The notes beneath the pieces were generated by a model. That model was not told the DNA's origin, did not search any database, and was given only the letters and a program-made list of their open reading frames with translations. The position numbers and the translations under genes were made by a program. 64,000 nt of DNA, taken from contig JAQFVV010012424.1 in the NCBI GenBank assembly GCA_028023455.1, positions 1,470,001 through 1,534,000 of the forward strand, given 5' to 3'. Origin of the DNA: Epiperipatus broadwayi (taxonomy: Eukaryota; Onychophora; Udeonychophora; Euonychophora; Peripatidae). Below, piece by piece: positions 23,049-35,274 of the stretch. Within the stretch, counting starts at the first letter, position 1, and each line of letters begins with the position of its first letter.

Positions 23049-26000
23049 AATTATATATATATATATATATATATATTGTGCCCTTGTCTGTAGATCATAG
23101 GTAGGGTAGAAAGGTATATATATAGTGCCCTTTTTACTAGGTCCAGATCTAATGAGTCAATTTTAAAAAAAATTTAAATTAAGGGGTATATTTTACATAG
23201 TATAGCTGCTGTATAATATTGGTAATATTTTAAAATGCTTTGTTAAAGTAAAGTGAGAGTAGTAAATACATAAAAACTATATTAATATGTTAAAGTAATA
23301 AAGTAAAGCTAAATATTATAATTTTTGTATGGTTAGGAAAACTGGCCACAGTCAAATAATATATTAAAAGTTTTCTTAAACAAGTGCTAAAAGTTAATTT
23401 TAAAATAATGACTTAGAATTAAATAAACCAATGTATTTTAAATAAAAATTATATATAATATGTGTTATAAATTATTTATTTAAATGTAATATTTTGTGGA
23501 AGACAAATGTGTTTAATTTGTTATAGCTTAAATAGTATCAAAATTATTATTCCAACTTCTATTATTATATTACTATTTTTAATATAATATTTTTTATAAT
23601 TAGAAATTTATTTGTTATCAGACAGCAATTAAAAATTGTTACATACTGTCTGGGATTGAAAGTTATGTGACACAAATATTCATACTTTTGTGCTTACAAG
23701 TTTTCTAAAGATAGTTTCAAAATCGCTTTAGAATTGTTAAAAAATTGAAACATTTGTTATATCATAAGATAAAACCTACATGTTATAACAATTATTTAAT
23801 TGGTAGTGTTAAAACAAATGTAATTAATAAAGTTAAATTTTAAAAATAGATACATTGAAAATAAATATTGGATAAATTACTAAAGTATTATTTTTAAAGT
23901 GTTATTTTAAAGTATTTAATTCATTTAAATGAAAGTATAATATTAATTTAGAATTAACTTTTTTAATATTTAATATTTAATGAGTCATGATTTTTATTTT
24001 TGAAATTTAATTGTGTAAGATAGTACTGATATGTAAATTAGATCACAAGTTAAAGATTAATAGCCAATCAAATCATCAATTTATTTGGTATAAAAAGTAG
24101 ATGCTCTCATTTTTCTGGGTGATAAATATGTGCTTTTAATAACTTAAGGGGGTGTTTAGTAACTAAATAACTTTCTTAATAACTTTTTTAATATCAAAGT
24201 ATTGCCTACTTTACTATTTGAAATTATTGTTTTTAAAAGAGAGTATTGAAAAGATTTTAAATTTACTAAGCTAAAACTATGTTTTGTTAAATTTCTAAAA
24301 TTCACTACCAGTTATTCCATTAAAGCTTGTGCCAGCTTCACAGTAGCTATGGATTTAATACCAGAAATGAGTATGTATTTCAGAACAATGAATGTACAAT
24401 TTTAAAAATCTTATTGGAAAAAGATATATCATTATTTATTTTAATATTTTGGACATTGTCAAGGAAATTAGACAGAAAAATTCTTTGAAAATTTTGTATT
24501 TTAAATGCATTATATCATAAGGATAGATAACCGTAGTTGAAAAGCAAAGCTATGTGGTAAAAATTTTATTTTTAATATTTTAAAAATTTATCCTTTAAAA
24601 AAGTTGCAGTAAATATTTTAAAAGAGATATTGTTTTAAAAGCTTATTATAAACTTATCTTGAAGTGGTGATAAAGATATAAAAACCGATAGTACTGCGAA
24701 TATATTTTTATATGACAAGTCATCATTAGAAAAAAGACTGTAAATCATTTTAAAATTCTAAAAAAGTGATTTTTAGAATTATTCATCAAAAGGAAATAAA
24801 TGGGTAATTAAAAATAAGATTATCCTGACTAAAATATAACTTTATAATGACTTTACTTAAACTACAATAAAATGGTATTTTATTTTAATGGAATATAAAA
24901 TGCGTATTTTCCGTACAAGTACATATGAATCCATATAGCTGTCACTTATGCATCGAAGGTCCATGTAGGATCCTAGAGAATGGGAAAACTCTAGAGATTA
25001 ATTTTAAAACTTTTCCAGTGATATCATGCTTTAATAATTATTGTCCTAAAAGCTGCAGACAATAAACTGTATTTTTATAGACTTTCATAAAAGGATTGAT
25101 AATTATTCTACAAATATTTTTGAATACAAAAGTCGACTTCATTTCATTTTTTATTTTCATTTTTTTTAATCATTTATAAAAAATTAAAAGTGTGTGAAGC
25201 ACTTGAAAGAGAAGCTATAAAGATTCAAAAATTATTAAACGCTAAGTGCTTTCGAGGCCATTTGCCTCATATTCATAGTGATAATGCGAGATGCAGAACA
25301 AGGAAATAAAAGTGATATGCAAAGTGTATGCAAATGATTTAGATAGTCCAACGTTTATGAGTTTATGTGTGCCAGGAGAAAAAAAAAGTTTTTTGTTCTC
25401 AAGTGTTGGACAGTGGTTGTCTTAGCAACAAATGTCAGGGAGTAAGCTCCTATGAAGGACTTCTAATGAAGAAATATTAAGAGGAAAAAAGAACCTTTTT
25501 TTAACTTTATGGCAAGTAGGAGTTTTTGTAAACATAGTTTTATTTATCATTTCACTAACTAATAATAGTGTTAAGTTTTTATTAGTGCTAGGTAGGAACA
25601 TTACATTTTAAATATTTATCAATCTAACATAATTAATAGTGTAAGGAATATTTTAATTCTTTGTAAAGTTTTTTTTTATAAACATTTTTTTAAGTGTGGT
25701 AGTAATGCTGAATGTGTGTATTATTATTTAATATATTTTCTTATATGGAATATTGGACCAGAAAATGTCAATTATAGTAACTGACAAGATAAGTGTTACT
25801 AGCTAAATTTATAAAATATATTAATTTTTATATGATGTGTATTTTATTGTTTCTAGAATTGCTTGGAATATTTTTATAGTATTACCTTATCATATGAATG
25901 TATGAACATGTGTCCTTGCATTAATTACACATAAAATTTTATTGCTATTCTAGGATTTTTTTTAAAAAAGATATGTATACTTTGCTTTTATATTACTAAT

Positions 26001-28410
26001 GTAATATAATTTACTGATACATATAATTTTATATGATTCTTTAGTAGAGTAACCTATTTTTAAAATATTTTAAAATATTGATTTTAATATCTGAAAACAA
26101 AAATCATTTGTATTTTTATTGCTGAATTTTGAAAGAGAATAAACCTTTTCTTGTTATAGTAGTTTTAGATTATTGAAGTCATATGTGAATCTTGTTATTG
26201 TTTTAGAATAATGTTAGATAATTTTGCGATATAGATTGATAAATCTATTATGAAGTTTTTAAGTAATAGTGACCTTGGGATTATGAAAAGAAACCAATGG
26301 GGTGCTTATATATATATGTAGGATTTACGGGGAATAGAAAGTAATTTATATCATTATCTTAGTAGTTTATGCAGGTACAGATAACATAGCCCTGTGACTT
26401 GTATATATATTTTCCATGGGCAGTGTCTTTCTTGGTATTAAGTATTTTAATGTTCGAAGGAGCTGAATAAATAGCCTGGACATTATTTTTATTATAGTGG
26501 AGATCATACCTCTTTATATGCATTGTTGCCATGTAGATTATCCCATATTTTTATACTATTGAGTTTATATTCTAGTTAGTTCTTCATGCCTACGCATCGT
26601 ATCGCTATCTTAATTTCAAAAGTTATTGTATCGTACGGGACTGTATTTATGAAGGAAAATAATGAATAATTTTTGAATTGTAATATAGTTATTTTGAAAG
26701 AAGATGAGATAGGTTTTTCATGCTTTGGTTTATGTTGAGATCAAATACAAATGGGATTGACAATAAATGCAAACTATAATAATAAAGAATCATAAATATT
26801 TCCGTATTTTATTAAACTATTTTTAAAAAAATGTATATAAGAGATGATAAATTATTCACGAGATTTTTTGAATAATTTTTGAATATTTTGATTATACATG
26901 GTAATGCATATTTTTTAAAGAATCCAGAAGAAACAACATAAAATAGAATGAGTACTTACATTTTGTGAATATTATTTTATGTTTTAAAACACCCATAAAC
27001 CACACACATAGGGATTTTTATTAGAGTAGTGCCAAGCAAAGTATATAAAAGTATGTCCATCATATTATTTTATTCAAGTCAATTTATTTATTTAACGAAC
27101 CAAGATAAATATTTTAAATAACATCAGCACTATAGTAGTAGAAATTTGATTAAGTTATTATAAAATCTATGAACATATCTTAAAAATGAATGTTACTTCA
27201 GTAGTTTTATATTTTTAAATTTTCGTGTATACTTGCGAAAACTATACATTTTAAAACATGTCAATTAATGGATATTATATTCAACTATAAGTGTATTCGT
27301 AATTAGTATTAGTATTATTATTATTATTATTATTTTAAATAAATGTGCAAAAGTTTATAAGTCGGAGAAAAGGCTTATTTTTTTTGAGGAAGTATGCAAT
27401 TTGTTTAAAATATAACTGTAAATATTGTATATAGTTTTTTTTTTGTTAAAAGTCTATAATAATAAATTGTGTTAAATTTGTTTTATAAAACTTTGTGTTG
27501 GGTTGATTATTCACCATTACAAATACATGATCGCTAGATACCAAAAGAAACATAATATTTGCACAGTACGAATATAATTATTTACTTAAAAAATCACAGT
27601 GCTTCAGAATATAATATATTGAAGAAATTTCATTTTACATTATTATCATTATTATGGTCATAATTAATTATATAATTTATTGCATAGAATTATAACGTTA
27701 TTCGTTGCCACATATTCTCAGATTATACCACATATTCTATTTAAGATGCCATAGGAAAGCTAAAAGATTATATTATATTATTTATTGTTATTATTATTAT
27801 TGATAGTTATTATAACATTGAGCAGTAGATAAGATTGATAATTATTCATCGAAGATTATTATTATTTATTATTATTGTTATTATTATTAGTTAGGTGTAG
27901 ATGAGGCTGATACAAAAACCCGTATCATATTTGACTACAGAAGATTATAAATTGATTAGAGTTATTTTAAAGAACCTGAGATAATTATAATTATATTATT
28001 TTAATAAAGAGATTAGGATTTATTTAGTAGCATTATATTAAATTGATTATTATTTTAAAGTCGTAAGAATGCTATGAATTTATTATTATTTTAAATAATA
28101 GGGGGGATAGTATTCTTATGCCATTGAGGTTGTATCCTGTGGGATATTGGCTCAATGTAATTCATTAGTGCTTGTACTTCACTTTATTGTCTCATGATTT
28201 ATTAATATTTTATTTATTTAATTTTTCATAAACCGAACTATTTATTATTTATTAATCAGTTAGAGCTGGTTTCATAGTAGACAGTATCATAAAATATCTT
28301 TGCTATTGATTATATGCATTTTAGTCGAGCATAATCATTTTATCTGAGCTAGTCGTATTTTCCCTATCATTATAATTCTATGTAATGAGGGTAATATATA
28401 TATATATATA
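23049..28410. other. Gene-free AT-rich block between AT microsatellites
   Basis: (AT)n at 23052-23076 precedes TGTGCCC, and another (AT)n (28392-28410) follows 28391. Inside are a TATA-like TATAAAAAG (24090-24098), ATT/TTA trinucleotide runs (27306-27335 and about 27776-27900), and a PLE-3'-end-like patch at 25.2 kb. No reading frame above background on either strand. It could be a very degenerate large element inserted in an AT tract, or simply intergenic DNA. Confidence 0.45.
25230..25365 (-). repeat. PLE 3'-end-like remnant
   Basis: Shares the pattern CTTTCGAGG..ATTTGCCTCAT.TTCATAG and a downstream ATGCAAATGA.TTAG with 35275-35405, where it lies directly downstream of a minus-strand GIY-YIG-type frame. 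It is therefore probably the 3' end of another copy of that retroelement. No coding sequence remains beside it. Confidence 0.4.
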
Positions 28411-29540
28411 TTGTTGGTTGTACCATTTGTAATGCTACAGTCATGGTATATGCAGAGATGATGGGAATTGTCAATATCCTAAACATCACAATTGATGAGT
28501 ATAAGAAAAAAATTAGCATTGGAAGTCATTATAAATAATATCTAAATTATAAATGTTTAAAAATATATAAAATCCCAGCAATAATCATTAATAGTCAATC
28601 ATCATCATTCATGACAGGAATTAAAAGAAGTACTTAAAATCTAGACTAATCATCATCTATCAATAAACTTATGGCATATTATAAAAGCTATCAATATTTC
28701 AACTCCATGCACATATCAAAGTATTAAATTATTTACAATAATAAACATAAAAAATGCTGGGATTATGACAGGCTGATCATCATCACTGCTCTGGGACATC
28801 AGGTACCATAAGAATATTGGCCATCTTTAAACTAATCATCAAATCTATAAAATAAAGTGAAGTATGCGGATTTTAAAGATGATCTTTACCTTTGTACTGT
28901 CCAAATAATTCCATTGAGATTCATCTGGATGTCCACACAAACACACATAATAAACTTTAAATACTGTTATTTTTTGAAACCAGCTTGGGATTGCAAGAAC
29001 TCTAGAGAGTGTGACTGATATTGTGAACAAGATATTTGCAGATCATTTTATTTATATGTAGTGCTAAGTTTATGAGGACAAAAATGAGAAAAGACACACA
29101 AAGTTGTGGAGTTCATAGAAAAACTATAATATTTCTAATTATTTTTTTTTTAGAAAAATGCTCTCAGAAATAAATTTGAAAATGCTTAAAAACAAAGAAA
29201 TTAAGAAAAAGCATGCATTGATTTTTAAGAGTTGTTACTGCTTTCTAATTTGCAAGATGAAGATCATAAATATAATTTGAAGCAGGTTTTGTCATGTGAA
29301 TCACATCTTATAGCTAACAACACCTACACTATAAACCTGAAGTAAACCTTCTCTTCTCTCTCCAAAAAGTGGATTTTCTAATCCACTTTGAATATATTTA
29401 AATATTTATCACATATATTTTCTATCATGCACACATAAGCAACTTACTATGTGTTTTCTTGAAGGTTTGTGATGATGATGTTTTAGTTGTATTTATATAT
29501 GGGACTATTTCCATCATGTCTTTATAAAAAATTAACTTTA
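28411..29540. other. Region without recognised features
   Basis: AT-rich. I see no supported gene, SINE head or terminal repeat. Confidence 0.35.
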
Positions 29541-29654
29541 TTTAAATAGCCCAAATACATTCAACTGTTAGTAATACCACACAGGTTAGTAAATGCAAGA
29601 GATTATTCTCACCTCTTCTTCAGGTGTTGCTAGCTTGACCAGTGGCAGTACTAG

Positions 29655-29742
29655 CATGGGATTCGAACCTGGACCCTTAGTTTCTTGAATATTGAATTTT
29701 AAGGTAATGCTCTAACCAACTGAGCCATCCTGCCAGAGGCAA
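29655..29742 (-). repeat. SINE head with Pol III boxes (minus)
   Basis: On the minus strand TGGCTCAGTTGGTTA (A box, 29713-29727) and GGTTCGAATCCC (B box, 29658-29669) are spaced as in a tRNA gene. The intervening sequence does not fold into a full cloverleaf that I can defend, so this is a SINE promoter and not a tRNA gene. Confidence 0.75.
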
Positions 29743-29850
29743 CAGTCAGTAGAAATTTCACATACTTATCTATCTCTTAGGAAAAAGTAGAGAAATCAGG
29801 AGGAACATCATAGATAAGTATGTGAAATTTATATTGATTGTTGCCTTTGG

Positions 29851-29930
29851 CAGGATGGCTCAGTTGGTTAGAATGTTACCTTAAAATTAAATACTCAAGA
29901 ATCTAAGGATCAAGGTTTGATTCCCATGCC
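29851..29930 (+). repeat. SINE head with Pol III boxes (plus)
   Basis: TGGCTCAGTTGGTTA (29856-29870) and GGTTTGATTCC (29914-29924) are the A and B boxes. The B box has one change from the consensus seen in the inverted partner. Confidence 0.72.
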
Positions 29931-30050
29931 AGTACTGGTCAGGCCAGCAACACCTGAAAAAGAGGGAAGAATAATACCTCTCAAGATGTTGTGCATATAC
30001 TAAACTTGTGTGCTATTACTAACAGTTGAATGTATTTGGAATATTTAATT

Positions 30051-30590
30051 TTTTTTCTAAAGACATTCAATACTCATATTAGATGATGGAAATAATCCAA
30101 TATATAAATACACTTACCATGATTATGAGAAGATGAAACTTCTCAAAAGCATTCATCCAATTAATATCACAATTTGTACTTAGCTTCACTATTGCCAGCA
30201 TTTTAGCGCATTTAGACATATTAATTAATTAAAAAAAACTGGAATATAGATGCCAATGAGACAACATTATTTACCTATTGCAGGTGGCAGTTTAGTACTT
30301 AAATTAAGTTCACAAAAATGTTTTTATATAGATGGTCTGAAATTGTACAGACATATCATGTAATTTTTTAAAATTGATTAAATATATAATTTTTTTTCTA
30401 CAGTACAGGCTTTTTCATACCTGCACTTCAATGTGTAATATATAGGGGGTTTGAACTTACTTCATAATTATTTACCCATAAGTATCTCTGCAGATGATTT
30501 TCCCATAAGTGTGGTTGGGAAATGTAAGTGTTGCATTGCAAAGTTTATTGCTTCTCGCATATTGTGACAATTTGTTTTAAGTTGGTTTTA
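30051..30590. other. Region without recognised features
   Basis: AT-rich spacer between repeats. Nothing supported. Confidence 0.35.
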
Positions 30591-30591
30591 A

Positions 30592-30756
30592 CTCAGATCT
30601 TCACACGACTTTGAAACTATCCATGATATCTCATACTGCTGGCACACTTGATCACACACATATTGAAAAGATAAATAATCACCAATATATATATATATTT
30701 CGTGCTAAACTAGCACTCGTCAGTTGGTCCATATGATCATTTCCACACATATATAG
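30592..30756 (-). repeat. Hammerhead repeat family 1, single arm (30.7 kb)
   Basis: Matches the left arm of 31830-32506 from ACTCAGA.CTTCACACGAC through the hammerhead to CACACATATATA, where it stops. On the minus strand the hammerhead precedes the tRNA-like segment. Confidence 0.7.
30675..30740 (-). ncRNA. Type I hammerhead ribozyme, intact core
   Basis: All core elements are present on the minus strand. The stem I 3' strand ends in CCAA (30724-30727). Box CUGACGA is at 30717-30723. Stem II is GUGCU/AGCAC with loop AGUUU (30702-30716). GAAA is at 30698-30701. Stem III is a (UA)n hairpin. The cleavage site is AUA (A17 at 30686), followed by UUGG. Stem I is bipartite: UUGG/CCAA, then UGAUUAU with AUGAUCA. 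The order (stem I open) is type I. Cleavage is predicted after the base at 30686. Hammerheads self-cleave RNA and are known from PLEs and from retrozymes. Confidence 0.75.
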
Positions 30757-31829
30757 TAAGTTTTGCCAGATTAGTGTTAACAGTATTTATCAGAAGCTTT
30801 TTTTTTATTTTTATGAATTCCACGTTATTAAATTTCTATAATATAAAATATTTTTTTCCTCTCATAAATCTTTAAAAAAAAATTAATTTTTTTAAAAAAC
30901 CTAACTATTTGTAAGCCTACAATAACAAAAAATGCTGCACAGGAACTCTAATTATATGTATATAGGTAGATAATTTTTTTTAATTTGTTAAGAACTTGGT
31001 TTAATTAAATTTATGTTGTTCTTTATGCTTGTTCTTTAATTAAATTTATTTATGGGTCAGATATGACAATTACATAATTATTTCAAAAATAAGTAACCTT
31101 CTATTTACAAAGACTTAAGATTAATTTCTTAATGAAATTTGCTTTCTTCCTCTTCTGATTTCAATAATATAAAAATTTAAATATCTGGATGATCATCTAT
31201 TAACCCAAATCTTTAATTTTCATAATTTCCACAAATATTTAGATTACTATATACATATTTTTATATAATTTAACTGAATTTTAGTTTAATAATTTTAACT
31301 TATAAAAAATTGTAGGTATACGCGAATTTATATAAATATAGAATATTGTACTGTAAAAAAAAAATTTCCCGCTCAAAATTAAACGATCCAATATGTGCTG
31401 CCATCTTTAGACTATTTTAAAAACTATAAAAATTATGGCGATCGAATAACTTTTTCTAAGATTCTTAATATAAATTAAACAATTTAATGGAATAATATAT
31501 TCTAAATTAAATTGCTACATAGAAGTCAATGCACACACACACACACATTATCTCTCACACCCCAATGTGTATACAGTTTTTGACTTATTCTTGGAATAAT
31601 TCATAAATTTAAAAAATAAAATATAAATATACGCAAGAGTGTCATATATTCTATAAAAATAAGATTTTAAAGTTTTTCCCGTTTATTTTTATTATATAGA
31701 TGCCGTTTTAAAAGTAGTTCGTCGAGATTTTATATAAGTCTTATTTGCGCGTGTAATATATGGATGTATATTTGATCAAAACTACATATAAGTAAAAGGC
31801 TTACAAGTTTTATTTTTGAAGATAATTTT
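30757..31829. other. AT-rich spacer
   Basis: No supported gene. It contains a short (CA)n at about 31530-31547. Confidence 0.35.
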
Positions 31830-31909
31830 CAACTCAGACTTTCACACGACCCTCAACTATCTAAGCTATCCCATACTGCTGACACGCTTGATCACACACA
31901 TGTCGAAAA

Positions 31910-31980
31910 GATAAATAATCACCACTATATGTATTTCGTGCTAAACCAGCCCTCGTCAGTTGGTCCAGATTGTTATCTCC
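31910..31980 (-). ncRNA. Type I hammerhead ribozyme, near-intact (left arm)
   Basis: On the minus strand CUGACGA (31953-31959), stem II GGGCU/AGCAC with one mismatch (31938-31952), and GAAA (31934-31937) are present, followed by UACAUAUA ending in the UA cleavage site. The outer stem I pairs GAUU/AAUC and UUAUC/GAUAA. The first stem I pair is G-A rather than U-A. Confidence 0.65.
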
Positions 31981-32360
31981 ACACATATATGCAGTCAATG
32001 CCCAGCTTATATTAAGATAGCCAATCTTCATACTTTAATGGACAAGCTTCAATCCACTGCACTCCACAACTCTTCAGCCATCCATTTCATTGAAAATCTG
32101 ATGATGGAACGCTCAAAGCCCACATTGGTGCCAACCTGTAAAACTTGCCCATCCCTTGTATATGTATGTAAATGAATTATTCCTATACAGGAGGGGTCAC
32201 AGGTTGGCACCAATGGGCCTTTGAGCATTCCATAATCAGATTTTCAATGAAAACGGATGGCTGAAGAATTGTGGGGTGGAGTGGATTGAAGCCTGTCCAT
32301 TAAAGTATGAAGATTAGCTATCTTAATATAATCTGAGCGTTGACTGCATATATGTGTGGA

Positions 32361-32427
32361 GATGACAATCTGGACCAACTGATGAGTGCTGGTTTAGCAC
32401 GAAATATTATATTGGTGATTATTTATC
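32361..32427 (+). ncRNA. Type I hammerhead ribozyme, intact core (right arm)
   Basis: CUGAUGA is at 32379-32385. Stem II GUGCU/AGCAC with loop GGUUU occupies 32386-32400, with the required G10.1-C11.1 pair. GAAA is at 32401-32404. Stem III is A-U and U-A closing an AUU loop. The cleavage triplet is AUA (after 32411). Stem I is UUGG/CCAA plus GAUU/AAUC plus UUAUC/GAUGA, with an internal bulge of the kind that makes loop-loop contacts. It lies just upstream of the tRNA-like segment. Confidence 0.78.
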
Positions 32428-32506
32428 TTTTTGACATGTGTGTGATCAAGTGTGTCAGCAGTATGGGTAGCATGGATAGTTGAGGGTTGTGTAAAAGTCT
32501 GAGTTC

Positions 32507-33299
32507 GACCCCTATATATTACATATTGGAGTGCAGGTAAGAAAAAGCTTGTACTGTAGAAAAAAATTAATAAATTAAGATAATTTTCAATAAAAGTGAG
32601 TGCTTTCAGCTTGATTAATGAGTTTACAATATATATATAATGTGTGTTTTTTTTTATGAGTTGGCATAAAGCCTATTTTTTGTAGCATAATTTTTCTAAT
32701 GTCTTAAAATCTTGCCATATTTATTGGTGGTTAGACTGCAGGCTAACCCAGTGAAAAGGTGACTGGTTATTTCTCAAACTTTCTGAAACAGCACCACAAA
32801 AATTTATGCTATTAGGGTGTCTGGATTACGAGACATAAAATATGACAATCAGTTTCAGACTTATGATGGATGTGGTAACATTAAATTTTGTTTTTCATTT
32901 TGTGAAAAATGGCTAAAATATATGATTGATTCAAACTGCATATAGTAGTGCAGTTATGGGTCACAATAATATTTGAAAGTGTTTTACAAGATTTTATGTC
33001 AACACAGAGAGCATTGAACATAATCCACAAAAATACAAAATGCACTGCACATTTCATGTTGAAAAACTTGTAATGCCATTATGCTAGTGCCTTAAAAGTT
33101 TTTGTGCTGAATAGACTAACTATATTTTTATATAACACATGCAATGGTCCACAAATAGCAATGCTGGAACCATGAAAAAAGTCTCGGTCATCTTTTCACT
33201 GGGATAACCTTGCATATGTGAGTAAAACATTTAGCATGTGATACATCCAAAAACTAACACACAAAATAAAAAAGATCTGTCCTCTTATACTTAACATCA
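32507..33299. other. Region without recognised genes
   Basis: Moderately AT-rich. No convincing frame or repeat identified, although the neighbouring PLE remnant may extend leftward into it. Confidence 0.35.
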
Positions 33300-33670
33300 G
33301 TTTCTAAACCCCTTCCCTCTAATTTTAACAGATTAATAAAGAACGCTAAAGATAAACTGCCATCAAATGACACTCCACAACTTGTATACAAAATTAAATG
33401 CAGCAATGCTTTCTGCACAACTGCATACTACAAAGAATCAAGAGCAACCATCACTACAAGAGTGATGCAACACAAATATCTATTTAAGTATGCCAGAATA
33501 ATCCTGAATACTAATCCATCTTTTTGACACATGACCAAAAATTCAGTCACATCTTTGATCCAAAGAATGTCAATCTAGCTTGCGTGGAATGAGATGACAG
33601 GGAATGAAAAGGTAAAGAGGCAGAGTTATGGCAAAACACAACCCTAATAAGAAAGAAAATAGTATTCAAC
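33300..33670 (+). pseudogene. PLE-type GIY-YIG C-terminus, remnant 1
   Basis: Translation from about 33331 gives PQLVYKIKCSNAFC, then YYKESRATITTRVMQHK: the VYK.KC...C..YY.E.R.TL..R..(E/Q)HK pattern of the GIY-YIG nuclease attached to Penelope-like RTs. After stops and a frame change, HIFDPKNVNLACVE and KGKEAELWQ fit the family's end, where a conserved ERR/RKxKEA helix follows. Several stops show it is dead. No RT part remains upstream. It belongs to a different, older PLE lineage than the pair at 36-38 kb. Confidence 0.6.
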
Positions 33671-33892
33671 TTTTGGATAAGTGGAATATTTAGAACTTAT
33701 TTTAAATAATTATCATAATTATTCAATAAATACAGCAATACACCTAGCCAATCAAAGAGAGCTATAATTCTCTTGCTCCACTTTGAAAGTGTGCTCAGCT
33801 GTATCTAAAGAAAGCAAATAATAAAATCCTTTCAGCTGCAGACATAAAAACGGTTTGCTAATTGATTATAAATAATAATTAAAAGGAATCAC

Positions 33893-33953
33893 TCCAATGT
33901 ACATGTTTTGTGCTGAACTAGCACTCATCAGTTGGTCCAGATCATCATCTCCC
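33893..33953 (-). ncRNA. Hammerhead ribozyme, G12 mutated
   Basis: On the minus strand CUGAUGA and a perfect GUGCU/AGCAC stem II with loop AGUUC are present, but the GAAA box reads AAAA (33906-33909). Loss of G12, an essential catalytic base, should inactivate it. Confidence 0.55.
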
Positions 33954-34109
33954 ACACATACATATAATCAGTGCTCAGTTTCTATTAAGACAGCAAAGCT
34001 ACATACTTTAATGGATAGGCTTCAATCCTCTTCACTCTTCAAATCTTCAGCCATCCACATCACTGAAAAATCTTAATATAAACTGAGCACCGATTATATA
34101 TAAGTATGG

Positions 34110-34175
34110 GAAATGATGATCTCAACCAATAATGAGTGCTGCTTCAGCATGAAATACACATACTGGAGATCATTT
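34110..34175 (+). ncRNA. Decayed type I hammerhead ribozyme
   Basis: Outer stem I AUGAUCUC/GAGAUCAU (8 bp) is perfect and GAAA plus a UA site (ACAUA) remain, but the box reads AUAAUGA instead of CUGAUGA. Confidence 0.5.
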
Positions 34176-34295
34176 ATCTTTTTTACATGTATGTTGTCAT
34201 GTGTATGGTTATATTGGATGAGTGGATGGCTATGGAGAGCTCAAATGTCTGGGTTTAAACCCTTTGATTACATCCACATTAAGTATATACATTAA

Positions 34296-35270
34296 ACTTA
34301 TATTTCAATAATAATTTATTTGTAAATTTTCTGCAATACAATTTTTTCTCCTTACTTCTGATAGAGAACTATATAATAAGATGTATAGTAAATGTCTGAA
34401 ACATTTTGCACAGTTATGTTTAAACATCCATATGTATAATATTAATACCTTTAAATACAACACAGTGTCAAAACATCTAGCCCTCAATTATACAAATATT
34501 TTAAAAAATTAGTCTTAAAACATTGCTGTAAGACTGATTAAAGAAACAGTATTTTCTACTATTAGGAAAGACTACTCACAAAGTGCTTGCATAGTGGAAA
34601 AGGATAGTTTGAGTTTCTGATTTCGTGAAAGTTTGTCATATGTTGAAGATGAAATGAGAAATGTGCTGATAATAATTTTAAAAATTTGAAAACTGGAAAT
34701 GGTTGTTTTACTAATAATATTAGTAAAACAAAATAATTAACTCAACATCTCTGATCTTCTAATGGATTTAGTTAATAATTGCCCTCAATCATATATGCAT
34801 CTAAACAAACAGATAAATGAATAGAAAAATGGTCATGCATGTATTGGTTGGTGCAAATATAGAATTGCATACCTAGTGCTTGAGATTCATGGACTACCAC
34901 CCAGTTTTATCATTACCAACATTTGATCTTCTTATGACTTCCCAAGTAATAAATAATTCAATTACGTTTTTAATAGATGAATTAAATCTTTAATAGACTA
35001 AGTGAAAGTCATAAAAATACTAATATTATTGGAGTTTTTATTGAAACTGTATGAGAAAACATAGAATCTAATTTATTAACAGGTCCAAAAACTAAAAATG
35101 TAACCACACATATATAATTTTAAAGTAAATTATAAAATGTGGCGTTCTTGCAAAAATACATGAAAATTAATAATATTAAAATGTTAGAGTTAAAATAATC
35201 ATAATTTTTAAATACAAGTATAATCTACAAAGCACATATGATATGCAAGTTGCAGAAACAATACGCCTGA
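34296..35270. other. Region without recognised features
   Basis: AT-rich. The frame at 34305-34487 (minus) is low-complexity and unsupported. Confidence 0.35.
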
Positions 35271-35274
35271 AAAA

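Larger units (their letters stand above)
29541..30050. repeat. Inverted pair of tRNA-derived SINEs
   Basis: Arms 29541-29776 and 29811-30050 are reverse complements of each other with moderate divergence, separated by about 35 bp. Each arm contains the whole unit: tRNA-like head, a GCCAGCAACACCTGAA body, and a tail ending in AACAGTTGAATGTATTTGG. Transcribed from either side the locus would form a long hairpin. Confidence 0.8.
31830..32506. repeat. Head-to-head hammerhead repeat palindrome
   Basis: Arms 31830-32162 and 32184-32506 are reverse complements with roughly 90 percent identity by eye and a loop of about 20 bp. Read from the centre outward each arm has GGTTGGCACCAATGGGC, then CAGATTTTCAATGAAAA, ATCTTAATATAA.CTGAGC, a hammerhead, and a tRNA-like segment ending in a B-box-like GAGTTCGACCC (32501-32511). 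The frame at 31960-32175 is a by-product of the repeat. Confidence 0.85.
33891..34265. repeat. Second hammerhead repeat palindrome (partial arms)
   Basis: Left arm 33905-33998 and right arm 34073-34160 are inverted copies around a loop of about 74 bp made of the ACTTTAATGGATAGGCTTC segment. The right side continues to a B-box-like GGGTTTAAACCC (34251-34262). The frame at 34113-34295 is an artefact. Confidence 0.75.

Noticed and set aside
29655-29930. tRNA genes at the SINE heads
   Set aside because: A and B boxes are present, but no complete cloverleaf with a paired acceptor and anticodon stem can be drawn. They repeat with SINE bodies, so they are SINE promoters.
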